In this document: positions 17,977-25,491 of the stretch, in pieces | How the letters are laid out: every line of letters begins with the position of its first letter | How positions within the stretch are numbered: the first letter of the stretch is position 1 | Made by a program: the position numbers and the translations under genes | The notes under the pieces: generated by a model | Told to the model about the DNA's origin: nothing | The model's database searches: none | What the model saw: the letters and a program-made list of their open reading frames with translations, nothing else | DNA from: Myxococcaceae bacterium | GTDB taxonomy: Bacteria; Myxococcota; Myxococcia; Myxococcales; Myxococcaceae | DNA: 42,905 nucleotides | NCBI GenBank assembly: GCA_019694575.1 | Contig: JAIBBR010000029.1 | Coordinates: 1 to 42,905 of the forward strand | Direction of reading: 5' to 3'

Positions 17977-19125
17977 ATGAAGTTCGTTGATGAAGTGCGT
18001 ATCGAAGTCAAAGCCGGAGACGGCGGTGACGGTGCGGTCGCATTTCGCCGTGAAAAATTCATCGAAAAAGGCGGCCCTTCTGGCGGTGACGGGGGCAATG
18101 GCGGCTCGATTGTCTTTGAGGTGGACCCGCAGCTGACCACGCTGCTCGATTACCGCTACCAACAACACCACTTCGCACGCGCAGGCGGCCATGGCCTTGG
18201 CTCTGACTGCAACGGCGCCGCAGCCGACGATTTGGTGTTGAAGGTGCCTTTGGGCACGCTGATTCGCGACGAAGAAACGGGCGAGTTGCTTGCTGACATG
18301 AGCCAGCCCGAACAGCGGGTGGTGGTCGCCCAAGGCGGCCGCGGTGGTTTGGGCAATATCAACTTCGCCACTTCGACTCGGCAGACGCCCCGGTTCGCGC
18401 AAGACGGCACCAAGGGCGAGCACAAGCATTTGGTGCTCGAGCTGCGTTTGCTCGCTGACGTCGGTTTGCTGGGGTACCCCAACGCCGGCAAGAGCACGTT
18501 AATTGCCCGCATTTCTCGCGCGCGGCCGAAAATTGCTGACTACCCCTTCACCACCTTGGTGCCCAATTTGGGTGTGGTGGCGTACAAAGACGGGCTGTCG
18601 TTCGTGGTGGCCGACATTCCCGGCTTGATTGAAGGCGCGAGCGAAGGTGTGGGTTTGGGCCTCCAATTTTTGCGTCACGTCGAGCGCTGCCGCGTGCTGG
18701 TGCACTTGGTTGACCTGTCTGCCGTGGTTGAAGGGCGCGACCCACTGCGTGACTTCGACATCATCAACAAAGAGCTCGCCCGTTACAGCCCCGCGCTCGC
18801 GGCCAAGCCCCAAGTGGTGGTGGCCAATAAGCTCGACTTGCCCTACGCGCGTGAAGCGCTGTTGCCTTTTGTGGCGGCGATGAAGAAGCGCCGCGTGCGC
18901 GTGTTTCCTCTCTCGGGGGCGACGGGCGAAGGTGTGGGCGCCATGCTCGATGCGGTGGCGCAGGTGCTGTACGCCAAGCCCGAGCCGCCGGTGAAGAAAA
19001 AAGCCGTGGCCAAACAGAAAGTGGCTCCTCGTCGTCAAGTGAAGGCCAAAGCCCAAGCCAAAAAGCCGGTTGCCGCGCGCAAGAAACCAGCCACCAAAGC
19101 CGGCAAGCGAAAAGGCCGTGCGTAA
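17977..19125 (+). CDS. obg: Obg/CgtA ribosome-assembly GTPase
   Basis: 382 aa. The Obg glycine-rich fold occupies residues 1-158 (KAGDGGDGAVAFRREKF, GGPSGGDGGNGG). The GTPase domain has G1 GYPNAGKST (166-174), G3 DIPG (213-216), G4 NKLD (284-287) and SGATG (313-317). It works in 50S assembly and stress or growth control. Oddity: after about residue 335 the protein ends in a Lys/Ala/Pro-rich basic tail of about 45 residues instead of an OCT domain. The stop shares one base with the start of the next gene (TAATG), so the two are coupled. Confidence 0.97.
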   Translation: MKFVDEVRIEVKAGDGGDGAVAFRREKFIEKGGPSGGDGGNGGSIVFEVDPQLTTLLDYRYQQHHFARAGGHGLGSDCNGAAADDLVLKVPLGTLIRDEETGELLADMSQPEQRVVVAQGGRGGLGNINFATSTRQTPRFAQDGTKGEHKHLVLELRLLADVGLLGYPNAGKSTLIARISRARPKIADYPFTTLVPNLGVVAYKDGLSFVVADIPGLIEGASEGVGLGLQFLRHVERCRVLVHLVDLSAVVEGRDPLRDFDIINKELARYSPALAAKPQVVVANKLDLPYAREALLPFVAAMKKRRVRVFPLSGATGEGVGAMLDAVAQVLYAKPEPPVKKKAVAKQKVAPRRQVKAKAQAKKPVAARKKPATKAGKRKGRA

Positions 19126-19799
19126 TGGGCGGTGGAGGCCCCAAATACGAGGCCGCCGCTCGCGCCGTGCCTGCCCCCCAGTCGCTGCTCTTGGAGCCGC
19201 GTAAGGAGCGCATCGAAGAGGTGCTTCAGTTTCGCACCCGTACCCTGACCGTGGTGCTGGACCGCCTCGAAGACAGCTTCAATATGGCGGCGGTGCTGCG
19301 CACCTGCGAAGCCTTTGGCCTGCAAGAAGTGCACATCATCAAGAACCCTGAAACCGCCTGGAGCCCGAACGACAAAGTCACTCAAGGCTGCGACAAGTGG
19401 CTCGACTTGCACCGCTACGACACCTTCGCGCAGTGCAAAGCGGCGCTGAAGCAGCGCGGTTTTCAAGTCTGGGTTTCAGCGATTACCGACAAGGCTGAAA
19501 GTCTGTTCTCGCTCGACTTCAGTGGCAAAATGGCGCTGGTTTTTGGCAATGAGCGCTTCGGCGTGTCGAAAGAAGTGCTCGAAGGCGCCGACGGCATTTT
19601 TTGGATTCCCATGCGGGGGTTCACCCAGAGCCTGAACATTTCGGCGTCGGTGAGCGCGAGCGTGAGCCGGGCGATTGCCTGGCGGGGTGAGCACGGAGCT
19701 GCGGCGGGTGACTTGTCAGAGGCAGAACGCACCGCGTTGCGCGAAGCGTTTTATCGGTTGTCGGTCAAGCAGCGCGGCAGGTTGTACCCAGGTACCTAA
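19125..19799 (+). CDS. trmH: tRNA (guanosine-18-2'-O)-methyltransferase, TrmH-like (SPOUT)
   Basis: 224 aa. This SPOUT-fold RNA 2'-O-ribose methyltransferase shows all three motifs. Motif 1 is LDRLEDSFNMAAVLRTCEAFG (split here at about residues 47-67), with the Asn and catalytic Arg. Motif 2 is ALVFGNERFGVS, and motif 3 is IPMRGFTQSLNISAS, which forms the SAM-binding knot. Family knowledge assigns Gm18 of tRNA; a different rRNA target cannot be excluded. The start overlaps the obg stop by one base. The symbol is by similarity. Confidence 0.88.
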   Translation: MGGGGPKYEAAARAVPAPQSLLLEPRKERIEEVLQFRTRTLTVVLDRLEDSFNMAAVLRTCEAFGLQEVHIIKNPETAWSPNDKVTQGCDKWLDLHRYDTFAQCKAALKQRGFQVWVSAITDKAESLFSLDFSGKMALVFGNERFGVSKEVLEGADGIFWIPMRGFTQSLNISASVSASVSRAIAWRGEHGAAAGDLSEAERTALREAFYRLSVKQRGRLYPGT

Positions 19800-19802
19800 A
19801 AC

Positions 19803-20606
19803 ATGAACATCTCTTGGCTGCCGGCGTCTGTTTCTTCAACCATGCTGCTCACCGCCCTTGTCGTCACGACTTCTGTGTGGGGAATGCCACTGCAAGCTTC
19901 GGGCGTGCGCTTGAAGCCCATGCTGTTGAACCAAGCGCCCGTGGCCAAAGAGAAGACGCCGGTCAAAGGAGAAATGACAGCCGAAGTGAAAGCGCTCGTC
20001 GACCGCATGCAGGCTTTTTACGACAAGGCACAAGACTTCACCGCCACCTTCCAGCAGGACTACACGTACAAAGCGTTTAAACGCACGCAGACTTCAACTG
20101 GCACGGTGACGTTCAAGAAACCGGCGATGATGCGGTGGGAATATGAGAGGCCCGCGAAGAAGACTTTCGTGCTTGCGGGCGACAAAGTGTACGCGTTAGA
20201 CCCCGAAGCGATGACGCTGACCCGTGCAGCCATCGGCTCCAATCAATTGTCGGCCTCGGTCACTTTTTTGTGGGGGCAGGGCAAGTTGGCTGACGAATTT
20301 TCAATCGCGCAAAAAGCGTGTGAAAAGTGCAAGGGCACGTTGCTCGAAATGACGCCGCGCAAGCCTGACCCGCGCTTTCAAAAGGTGCTGCTCGAGGTCG
20401 ACCCGTCGAGCGCGCAGGTGTTGAAGAGCACCGTCATCGACCCCGACGGCAGTGAGAATGCGATTACCTTCAAGGCGTTGAAGCCCAATGTGGGTATCGA
20501 CGAGAAGGCATTCAAACTGCAGCCGCCTGCAGGTACGCAGATTGTTGACTACACGCAGGGCGCCGCGAATGCGCCTGCTGTAATTGACGCCGGCTTGGGC
20601 AAATAA
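19803..20606 (+). CDS. lolA: LolA-like outer-membrane lipoprotein carrier
   Basis: 267 aa, periplasmic. A signal-like hydrophobic segment lies at about 10-30 (alternative start Met14 at 19842), followed by a ~35-residue linker. The LolA fold begins at about residue 60: VDRMQAFYDKAQDFTATFQQ, then GTVTFKKPAMMRWEYERP, the classic LolA signature. LolA accepts lipoproteins from LolCDE and ferries them across the periplasm. Oddities: a CEKCKG pair in the middle and a long C-terminal tail. It lies 3 bases after trmH. Its presence fits the many lipoprotein genes nearby. Confidence 0.85.
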   Translation: MNISWLPASVSSTMLLTALVVTTSVWGMPLQASGVRLKPMLLNQAPVAKEKTPVKGEMTAEVKALVDRMQAFYDKAQDFTATFQQDYTYKAFKRTQTSTGTVTFKKPAMMRWEYERPAKKTFVLAGDKVYALDPEAMTLTRAAIGSNQLSASVTFLWGQGKLADEFSIAQKACEKCKGTLLEMTPRKPDPRFQKVLLEVDPSSAQVLKSTVIDPDGSENAITFKALKPNVGIDEKAFKLQPPAGTQIVDYTQGAANAPAVIDAGLGK

Positions 20607-20771
20607 GCGCGCCTGCGGGCCGTGTTGCTTTGATGTTGCGTTAAAGAAGTGACGCGCCTGACATGGCGGTCTCACTGGGCCTGTTCATCGGTGCCTTTTT
20701 CGGCAATGAGCGCGCACTGTTGTAGCCAGTCGCCGCCGGTCTACCGCTTGCAGTGTCGCGAAACCTTGAAA

Positions 20772-22100
20772 ATGCGAATTGATTGGTTTTTGGCTTCTCT
20801 GGGCGTGGCGTGCCTTGCGTGTCAGCCACCGGTGCGGGTGGACGATGCGGGTGTGACGCCCGAGAAATGTGAAGTGACTCTTCGCGATGGCGCTCCGGTC
20901 AGCGTCTCAGAAGGGGGCCGGGTGACGGTGACGCTGGTGCCTTCTGTGCCGTCGCTGCGCTTTGGCGTCGCTGACGCCAGTGTCTTCACAGTGTCGGGGG
21001 TGGGTGACACGCAGCTGACACTCAAGGCGCCTTATGGCCAAGTGGGAGAACACCCTTTGCGGTTGTCGCTCACCTGCCCAGAACAGACCGCCACGCAGAC
21101 GCTGCCAGTGACGGTACGTGCCTTGTCGTGGAGCCGAGCCACCGAGTGGACTGAAGGTGTCGATGGCCCACCGGGCCGCGAATACGGCTCGATGTGGGTC
21201 GATGACACCGCGCCTGATACCCTGTGGGTGTACGGAGGCTTTCACTACCAGCCGCAGCAATTCACTCCCGGCAAAGACTTGTGGGCGCTGAATCTGCTCG
21301 ACGGCAAATGGCAGCAGCTCATGCCCAGTGGCCCGGCTCCCGAGCTTACCGGAGGGCGCTTGGTACCGGTGCCCGGCACGGGAGACGCGCTGTACCTGGG
21401 CGGGGTCAATACGAGCTTCAAGAGTCCCTATGCGTTGAAGCGTCTTCACTTCAGCTTTGATTCGCCCAGCTGGGCTGATGAACCGCTGGCCTTTGGAGCC
21501 GGAAAGGGAGATTACCAACCTGGTTTCTTCTATGACTCGCGCCGAGGGCGCTTCGTGTCGGTCTGCGGTGCCAACACCACCATTGGGTACCACTGCTCGG
21601 TGCGGGCCTATACGCCAGGCACCGCGGGCGGAAAATGGGAAGACGTCGCAGTGGCCGGTACGGCCCCCCAAGGCCGCAACGGGCACTTTTTTGCTTATGA
21701 CGCCGAGACTGACCGCTTGATGATGTTTGGCGGAGACAACAACGGCAGCACGCTGGGTGACACGTGGGCGCTCGAGTTGGGTGAAACTCCGCCGCGTTGG
21801 GTGGCGCTCGGCGACGACCCGTCGATGAAGCGCCGCAATGGCGCGTTTGTGCTCGACGCTGAAAATCACCGCTTTTTCATGTGGGGAGGCACCGGCGACG
21901 GCGCGACCGCGCGGCCCGACCTGTGGGCCCTCGACCTCGAGCGCGGCAAGGAGCAATGGGTGCGCGTGCAGATTACCGGCAAGCCGCCCGACCGCGCGTC
22001 GGGCATGGCGGTGTTCGACGCCAAACGCAAACGCTTTTTGATGGGGTTTGGCAACAGCGACCAGGGCGTCTTCGTCGACCTGTGGGCGCTACAGCTGTGA
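20772..22100 (+). CDS. Kelch-repeat lipoprotein
   Basis: 442 aa from ATG 20772. The N-terminus MRIDWFLASLGVACLAC carries a lipobox with probable acylated Cys17. Residues ~30-115 form a beta-rich Ig-like region. After that come about five kelch-type blades, each with the Gly-Gly plus Trp pattern (LWVYGGFHY, ALYLGGVN, LMMFGGDNNGS...LGDTWALEL, FFMWGGTGDG...DLWALDL, FLMGFGN...DLWALQL). Such propellers bind partners or carbohydrate at the cell surface, and the ligand is unknown. The 165-base upstream gap shows no clear promoter. The 3' end overlaps the convergent phosphatase gene by 12 bases. Confidence 0.85.
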   Translation: MRIDWFLASLGVACLACQPPVRVDDAGVTPEKCEVTLRDGAPVSVSEGGRVTVTLVPSVPSLRFGVADASVFTVSGVGDTQLTLKAPYGQVGEHPLRLSLTCPEQTATQTLPVTVRALSWSRATEWTEGVDGPPGREYGSMWVDDTAPDTLWVYGGFHYQPQQFTPGKDLWALNLLDGKWQQLMPSGPAPELTGGRLVPVPGTGDALYLGGVNTSFKSPYALKRLHFSFDSPSWADEPLAFGAGKGDYQPGFFYDSRRGRFVSVCGANTTIGYHCSVRAYTPGTAGGKWEDVAVAGTAPQGRNGHFFAYDAETDRLMMFGGDNNGSTLGDTWALELGETPPRWVALGDDPSMKRRNGAFVLDAENHRFFMWGGTGDGATARPDLWALDLERGKEQWVRVQITGKPPDRASGMAVFDAKRKRFLMGFGNSDQGVFVDLWALQL

Positions 22101-23144
22101 ACGGGTGGCCTGTGCTTGCCGCTGCTCAATGAGCGCGTGCCGCGCGTCGGTTTCGCTGACGCGCACTTTGTCGACGTGCAAGCCGTCGAGAATGCGCAGC
22201 AGCAGCGTGGCCGAAGCGGGCAACTTGATGCCGTAGTCTTTCGCGCCCTTGGGTGTGTCAATGCCGAGCGCACGTTTCTCGGTGGCTGACTTGCCTTCGG
22301 TGACAACAGCAACGCGCTGCCTGTAGCTCAGCGCCCCCACCTTGCGCCGCAAGCCGTCGATTTCTGCGCGGCTGATTTCGTCTTTGCCGAAGTGTGTACG
22401 CAGAAATTTCGAGATGCCTCCCGTGGCCACGAGTTGCCGGTTGGCGAGCGCTTGGGCCGGCATGGGCATGGGGGCTATTTTCTTGAGCGCCTCATCAGCG
22501 CGCTTGAAACCGGCGGCGTCAATGCGCTCATGGGGAAAATATGCTTCCAGCACGTGGTTGCTGCCTACCTGTGTCGAAGCGCCGCGTTGCATGTGTGCTT
22601 CGGTGCCGATGGCCAATTGAAAGCTGCCGCCGCCCAAGTCGAGCGAGGCGAAGCGCGCAGGGCTGCCGTCGTGGCGAAAGGGTCTAATGGCGCCGAGGTA
22701 ACCCAACTGTGCCTCTTCGCGGCCGGTGAGAATGCGTGGCTTCAAACCCAACGTCTTCTCGATTTGCGCCGCGAAGGTTGCGCCGTTGACGGTGTTGCGC
22801 ATCACCGCGGTGGTGATGAACCCAATTTCTTTCGCCGGCACGCCGTGCTTCTGCGCCTGAACGATGAACTGGGTGAGCGCGGTGAGCGCGCGTTCTTGGT
22901 TTTCTTTGGGCAGCACGCGGTCGGCGCCAATGTCTTTACCCAGCCGGGTGCCTTCTTTCACGTCGAGGACGGTGCGCCATTTGCCGGTCGCCGTTTGTTT
23001 CACAATCAGCATCTTGGTGCTCGAGCTGCCCATGTCGATGGCCGCGAACACGTTGCTCTTTTCGCTTTGGCGAGAACGAATGGTGGCGGTGGTGGCGGTG
23101 GTGGCGACATGGCGAAGGCTCAACAGGCGAATCGGGGGTGGCAT
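22089..23144 (-). CDS. Ppx/GppA-family exopolyphosphatase/pppGpp phosphohydrolase
   Basis: 351 aa from ATG 23144 (a TTG two codons earlier is unlikely). The ASKHA fold is recognised by the phosphate-1 motif FAAIDMGSSSTKMLI near residue 33, GREEAQLGYLGA with the catalytic Glu, and the phosphate-2 motif SLDLGGGSFQLAIG. It lacks the C-terminal HD-like domain of E. coli Ppx and is the short two-domain form. The N-terminal ~30 residues are a Thr/Ala/Arg low-complexity leader encoded by a GGC-GGT-rich repeat at about 23083-23108. Role: hydrolysis of polyphosphate or pppGpp in stress signalling. Which substrate is used is not decided by sequence. Confidence 0.85.
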   Translation of the reverse strand: MPPPIRLLSLRHVATTATTATIRSRQSEKSNVFAAIDMGSSSTKMLIVKQTATGKWRTVLDVKEGTRLGKDIGADRVLPKENQERALTALTQFIVQAQKHGVPAKEIGFITTAVMRNTVNGATFAAQIEKTLGLKPRILTGREEAQLGYLGAIRPFRHDGSPARFASLDLGGGSFQLAIGTEAHMQRGASTQVGSNHVLEAYFPHERIDAAGFKRADEALKKIAPMPMPAQALANRQLVATGGISKFLRTHFGKDEISRAEIDGLRRKVGALSYRQRVAVVTEGKSATEKRALGIDTPKGAKDYGIKLPASATLLLRILDGLHVDKVRVSETDARHALIEQRQAQATRSQL

Positions 23145-23220
23145 GGTCAAAACAATAAGCGGCCCCGCGCATGAAGGGTGAGCCGGGGGCTTTTCGAAGT
23201 GTCATTTCTTGCGAGAGAGA

Positions 23221-24270
23221 ATGACAGAGAACGGTAAAAGCAAAAGCTGCATGCGCCCACTTCGCTTGGCCAGTGCGCTCGTCATCGCCACCCTCGCCGG
23301 GTGTGCGGCGCTGCGCCATGCATACCTCACCGATGACTTGAGCGGCCTGACGCTGCCCTTGCTCGCCGACGGGGGCATGCGCTTGGCCGTGGCGGGCCAC
23401 GTCGGTGGCCGCGAAGCCACCGTGCTCTTCGATTCAACCCGTGAATTGAGCAGCGCCAGTCAAGGCTGCTTCGCCGACGGTGCGCCTTTGGTGAGTCAGG
23501 TCAAAATGCAGGCCGTGACAGGGGCCGTGCTCCAACAAGCGGGGGCGAAGCTTTCTGGGCTTTCGGTGGGGCAGCTGCGCTACCGCGACATCGAAGTGGT
23601 GATTGAGCCCGGTACCGGCTGCACGGTGCGGCTGGGGCTAGAGCTGCTCGCGCCGTACGCGCTTTACTACGACGCGGTGGCCAAGCGGGTTACCGTGCAG
23701 CGTTCGATGAGCGACGAGGCGCTCGCGGCGCAGCGCCAATTCCCCGGTGTCACCGTGCTCTCGACAGAAAAAACGCAAGGGCACGAGTGGCCGCTGCTGG
23801 TCACCAAAGTGCACCAAGGCCCGGCAGAAAGTGTGGCCACGCTGGTGCTTGCCACGGCTGACGGCCAGAGCCAGCTGTCGTCAGCGCTGCTCGACAGCGA
23901 TGGGTTGAAGTCATTGGCGCAAATGGCCGAAGCGCTTGAACAACCGCTGTCATCAGTGCCCGCCGAGCTGCGTGACGCGGTGTACGTCGAGCACTTGGCG
24001 CTGACGCCGCACGTGGGGGTGGGCCCATTGTGGACCGCGCGGGCCACGCATTGGCGTGGCACGGTACAAGGCACCTTGGCGGGCGATGCGTGGGGTACCT
24101 TCGTAGCGACGTTCGATTTCGGACAAGACGTGGTGGTATTGCACCCCCAGCGGGTGCCGCCGACGACGTCGTCGACCGATTCGCCCCAGCAGCAATGGGT
24201 GAAACGCTATTTCGAGTGGCTCGATGTGCGTCGTGCTGCGCAGCACGAAACGGAGCCTGCTGAGCCCTAG
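23221..24270 (+). CDS. Lipoprotein with degenerate retropepsin-like fold
   Basis: 349 aa from ATG 23221; ATG 23251 (MRPLRLASALVIATLAGC) is an equally possible start. The lipobox LAGC is clear either way. The following domain (MRLAVAGHVGGREATVLFDST) resembles the start of periplasmic retropepsin-like aspartic proteases, where the strand ends in Asp-Thr-Gly. Here the triad reads Asp-Ser-Thr, so catalysis is doubtful. A later region (LVLATADGQSQLSSALLDSDG) could be the second half of the fold. A binding or structural envelope role is inference. GAGAG lies just upstream of 23221. Confidence 0.65.
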   Translation: MTENGKSKSCMRPLRLASALVIATLAGCAALRHAYLTDDLSGLTLPLLADGGMRLAVAGHVGGREATVLFDSTRELSSASQGCFADGAPLVSQVKMQAVTGAVLQQAGAKLSGLSVGQLRYRDIEVVIEPGTGCTVRLGLELLAPYALYYDAVAKRVTVQRSMSDEALAAQRQFPGVTVLSTEKTQGHEWPLLVTKVHQGPAESVATLVLATADGQSQLSSALLDSDGLKSLAQMAEALEQPLSSVPAELRDAVYVEHLALTPHVGVGPLWTARATHWRGTVQGTLAGDAWGTFVATFDFGQDVVVLHPQRVPPTTSSTDSPQQQWVKRYFEWLDVRRAAQHETEPAEP

Positions 24271-24283
24271 CCCGCCTTGACCA

Positions 24284-25174
24284 TTACTCGTCGTGCGCCG
24301 AGACCTTGAAAGTATCGAGTACGGCTTGCGACGCGCGCGCCAAGTACTTGCCCTTGCGAACCAAAATGCCAATGGGGCGGGTGTAAGTGCCTTCGGCGAA
24401 AGGCCGCGCCACCAAGCTGCCGCTCGCCACTTCTTGCTTCACCGTCGCCCAGGGCAGCACCGAAACGCCTAAGCCCAACTCCACGGCGCGTTTAATGGTT
24501 TCGACGTTGTCCATCTCCATGGTCGGTTGCAGCTCGAGCCCTTTGTCGCGGAACAATTTGTCAATGCCTTTGCGCGTGGGCGCTTCACGGTCGAAGGCGA
24601 TGAAGGGCAGGCCGGCCACCGCGCTCATCGCGACTTTTGATTTGCTCCCCAACGGGTGGTCGGGTTTGCAAATCAACGCCAGCTTGTCTTCACGAAAGGG
24701 AATCACGTCGACGCCAGCGCGTGGTTGTGGGTACGCCACCAGGCCGAGGTCAGCCGCTCCTAAAATCACGTCGTCGTAGACCTGGTCACTGCGGCGGTAA
24801 TTGAGCCGCATATTCACTTTGGGGTGTGCCTTGAGCAGCGCCCTCTGAATGCTCTGCAGCTCGTGCAGACCGACCGAGTAGATGGTCGAAATGGTGGCCG
24901 CCCCCGACACTTCGGTGGCCTGCTCACGAATTTCTTGCTCCACCTCGTCGAAGCGCGCCAAAATTTCTTTGCAGCCGCGAAACAGCCGCTCGCCCGCCGG
25001 CGTGGGTGTCACTTGCCGCGCGCTGCGTGAAAGCAACCGTTGCTCGTACCGGTTTTCAAGTGCTCGAATCTGCTGGCTTACCGCTGACTGGGTGACATGG
25101 TTGAGCTGCGCCGCGCGCGAAAAGGAACCAGTTTCGACCACATCGCAAAACATCTTCAATGATTCGAGCTGCAT
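24284..25174 (-). CDS. LysR-family transcriptional regulator
   Basis: 296 aa, normal LysR length. The N-terminal winged helix-turn-helix covers residues 1-60 (MQLESLKMFCDVVETGSFSR..., VTQSAVSQQIRALE), followed by a linker helix and a periplasmic-binding-protein-like effector domain (about 90-296, with GAADLGLVAYP and ELGLGVSVLPW). It resembles the CysB/CysL/CmpR branch, which senses metabolites in sulfur, nitrogen or carbon assimilation; the effector here is unknown. It is divergent from the vWA lipoprotein gene. An inverted repeat 11-36 bases upstream is a candidate autoregulatory operator. Confidence 0.93.
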   Translation of the reverse strand: MQLESLKMFCDVVETGSFSRAAQLNHVTQSAVSQQIRALENRYEQRLLSRSARQVTPTPAGERLFRGCKEILARFDEVEQEIREQATEVSGAATISTIYSVGLHELQSIQRALLKAHPKVNMRLNYRRSDQVYDDVILGAADLGLVAYPQPRAGVDVIPFREDKLALICKPDHPLGSKSKVAMSAVAGLPFIAFDREAPTRKGIDKLFRDKGLELQPTMEMDNVETIKRAVELGLGVSVLPWATVKQEVASGSLVARPFAEGTYTRPIGILVRKGKYLARASQAVLDTFKVSAHDE

Positions 25175-25184
25175 AGATACGCCT

Positions 25185-25210
25185 CTAATATCGACTCTAT
25201 AGACTATTAG
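25185..25210. promoter_or_regulatory. inverted repeat, candidate LysR operator
   Basis: CTAATA (25185-25190) and TATTAG (25205-25210) form a 6-bp inverted repeat with a 14-base centre containing CTATAG. It is 11 bases upstream of the LysR start. LysR proteins usually bind a T-N11-A dyad next to their own gene. The final G is also the first base of the adjacent target-site duplication. Confidence 0.4.
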
Positions 25211-25215
25211 CTAGG

Positions 25216-25374
25216 CCGCATATGTCACCGGTCTCTCGTAACGAGACTGGCAGGCTGTCGGCAGATTCGTGGTGGCGCACAGCGAAGGCGCACTTGTCGG
25301 TGCGCTTTTAGCGAGCACGCCGCGAAGGTGCCACAGACCGTCAGTCGCAGTCGTGAGACCGGTGACATATGCGG
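25216..25374. mobile_element. MITE-like element A (159 bp)
   Basis: Perfect 20-bp terminal inverted repeats CCGCATATGTCACCGGTCTC occupy 25216-25235 and 25355-25374. They are flanked immediately by exact 6-bp direct repeats GCTAGG (25210-25215 and 25375-25380), a target-site duplication. Weaker complementarity continues inward for about 35 more bases on each side (for example GACTG, CTGT and TTCG blocks in register). The element is therefore nearly palindromic around a ~45-base core. It has no ORF. The inner part of the repeat (TGTCACCGGTCTC) resembles ends of some IS21/IS481-type transposons, but relatedness is inference. Confidence 0.75.
25288..25309 (+). terminator. terminator-like hairpin inside MITE-like element A
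   Basis: GCGCAC (25288-25293) pairs with GTGCGC (25300-25305) across a 6-base loop and is followed directly by TTTT (25306-25309). Oriented on the plus strand, it would block read-through toward the vWA gene from the left. The stem is short, so activity is uncertain. Confidence 0.45.
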
Positions 25375-25471
25375 GCTAGGCCTACATGGGAGCGCAAACC
25401 GCGTTTCTCGATGCGCGGCCGTTACGAAATACCTTGTTTGAAGGTTTGGGCGGCTATCGGCCACTGGGCTT

Positions 25472-25487
25472 GTTCTCGAAGGAGAAC
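25472..25487 (+). promoter_or_regulatory. hairpin enclosing the Shine-Dalgarno of the vWA gene
   Basis: GTTCTC-GAAG-GAGAAC forms a 6-bp stem with a GAAG tetraloop. The strong ribosome binding site AAGGAG (25479-25484) lies half in the loop and half in the stem, 7 bases before the ATG at 25492. It settles the start choice and could tune translation. Confidence 0.4.
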
Positions 25488-25491
25488 CCCC

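Noticed and set aside
23083-23108. GGT/GGC trinucleotide run considered as a tandem repeat array
   Set aside because: Short and encodes the Thr/Ala leader of the phosphatase; too few units to call a repeat array.
22392-23174. 260-codon plus-strand open frame opposite the Ppx/GppA gene
   Set aside because: Antisense shadow; the phosphatase motifs on the minus strand are clear.
25222-25368. Alternative boundaries of element A at TGT...ACA, as in many IS ends
   Set aside because: The flanks there give no direct repeat longer than 2 bases, while the outer boundaries are abutted by an exact 6-bp duplication.
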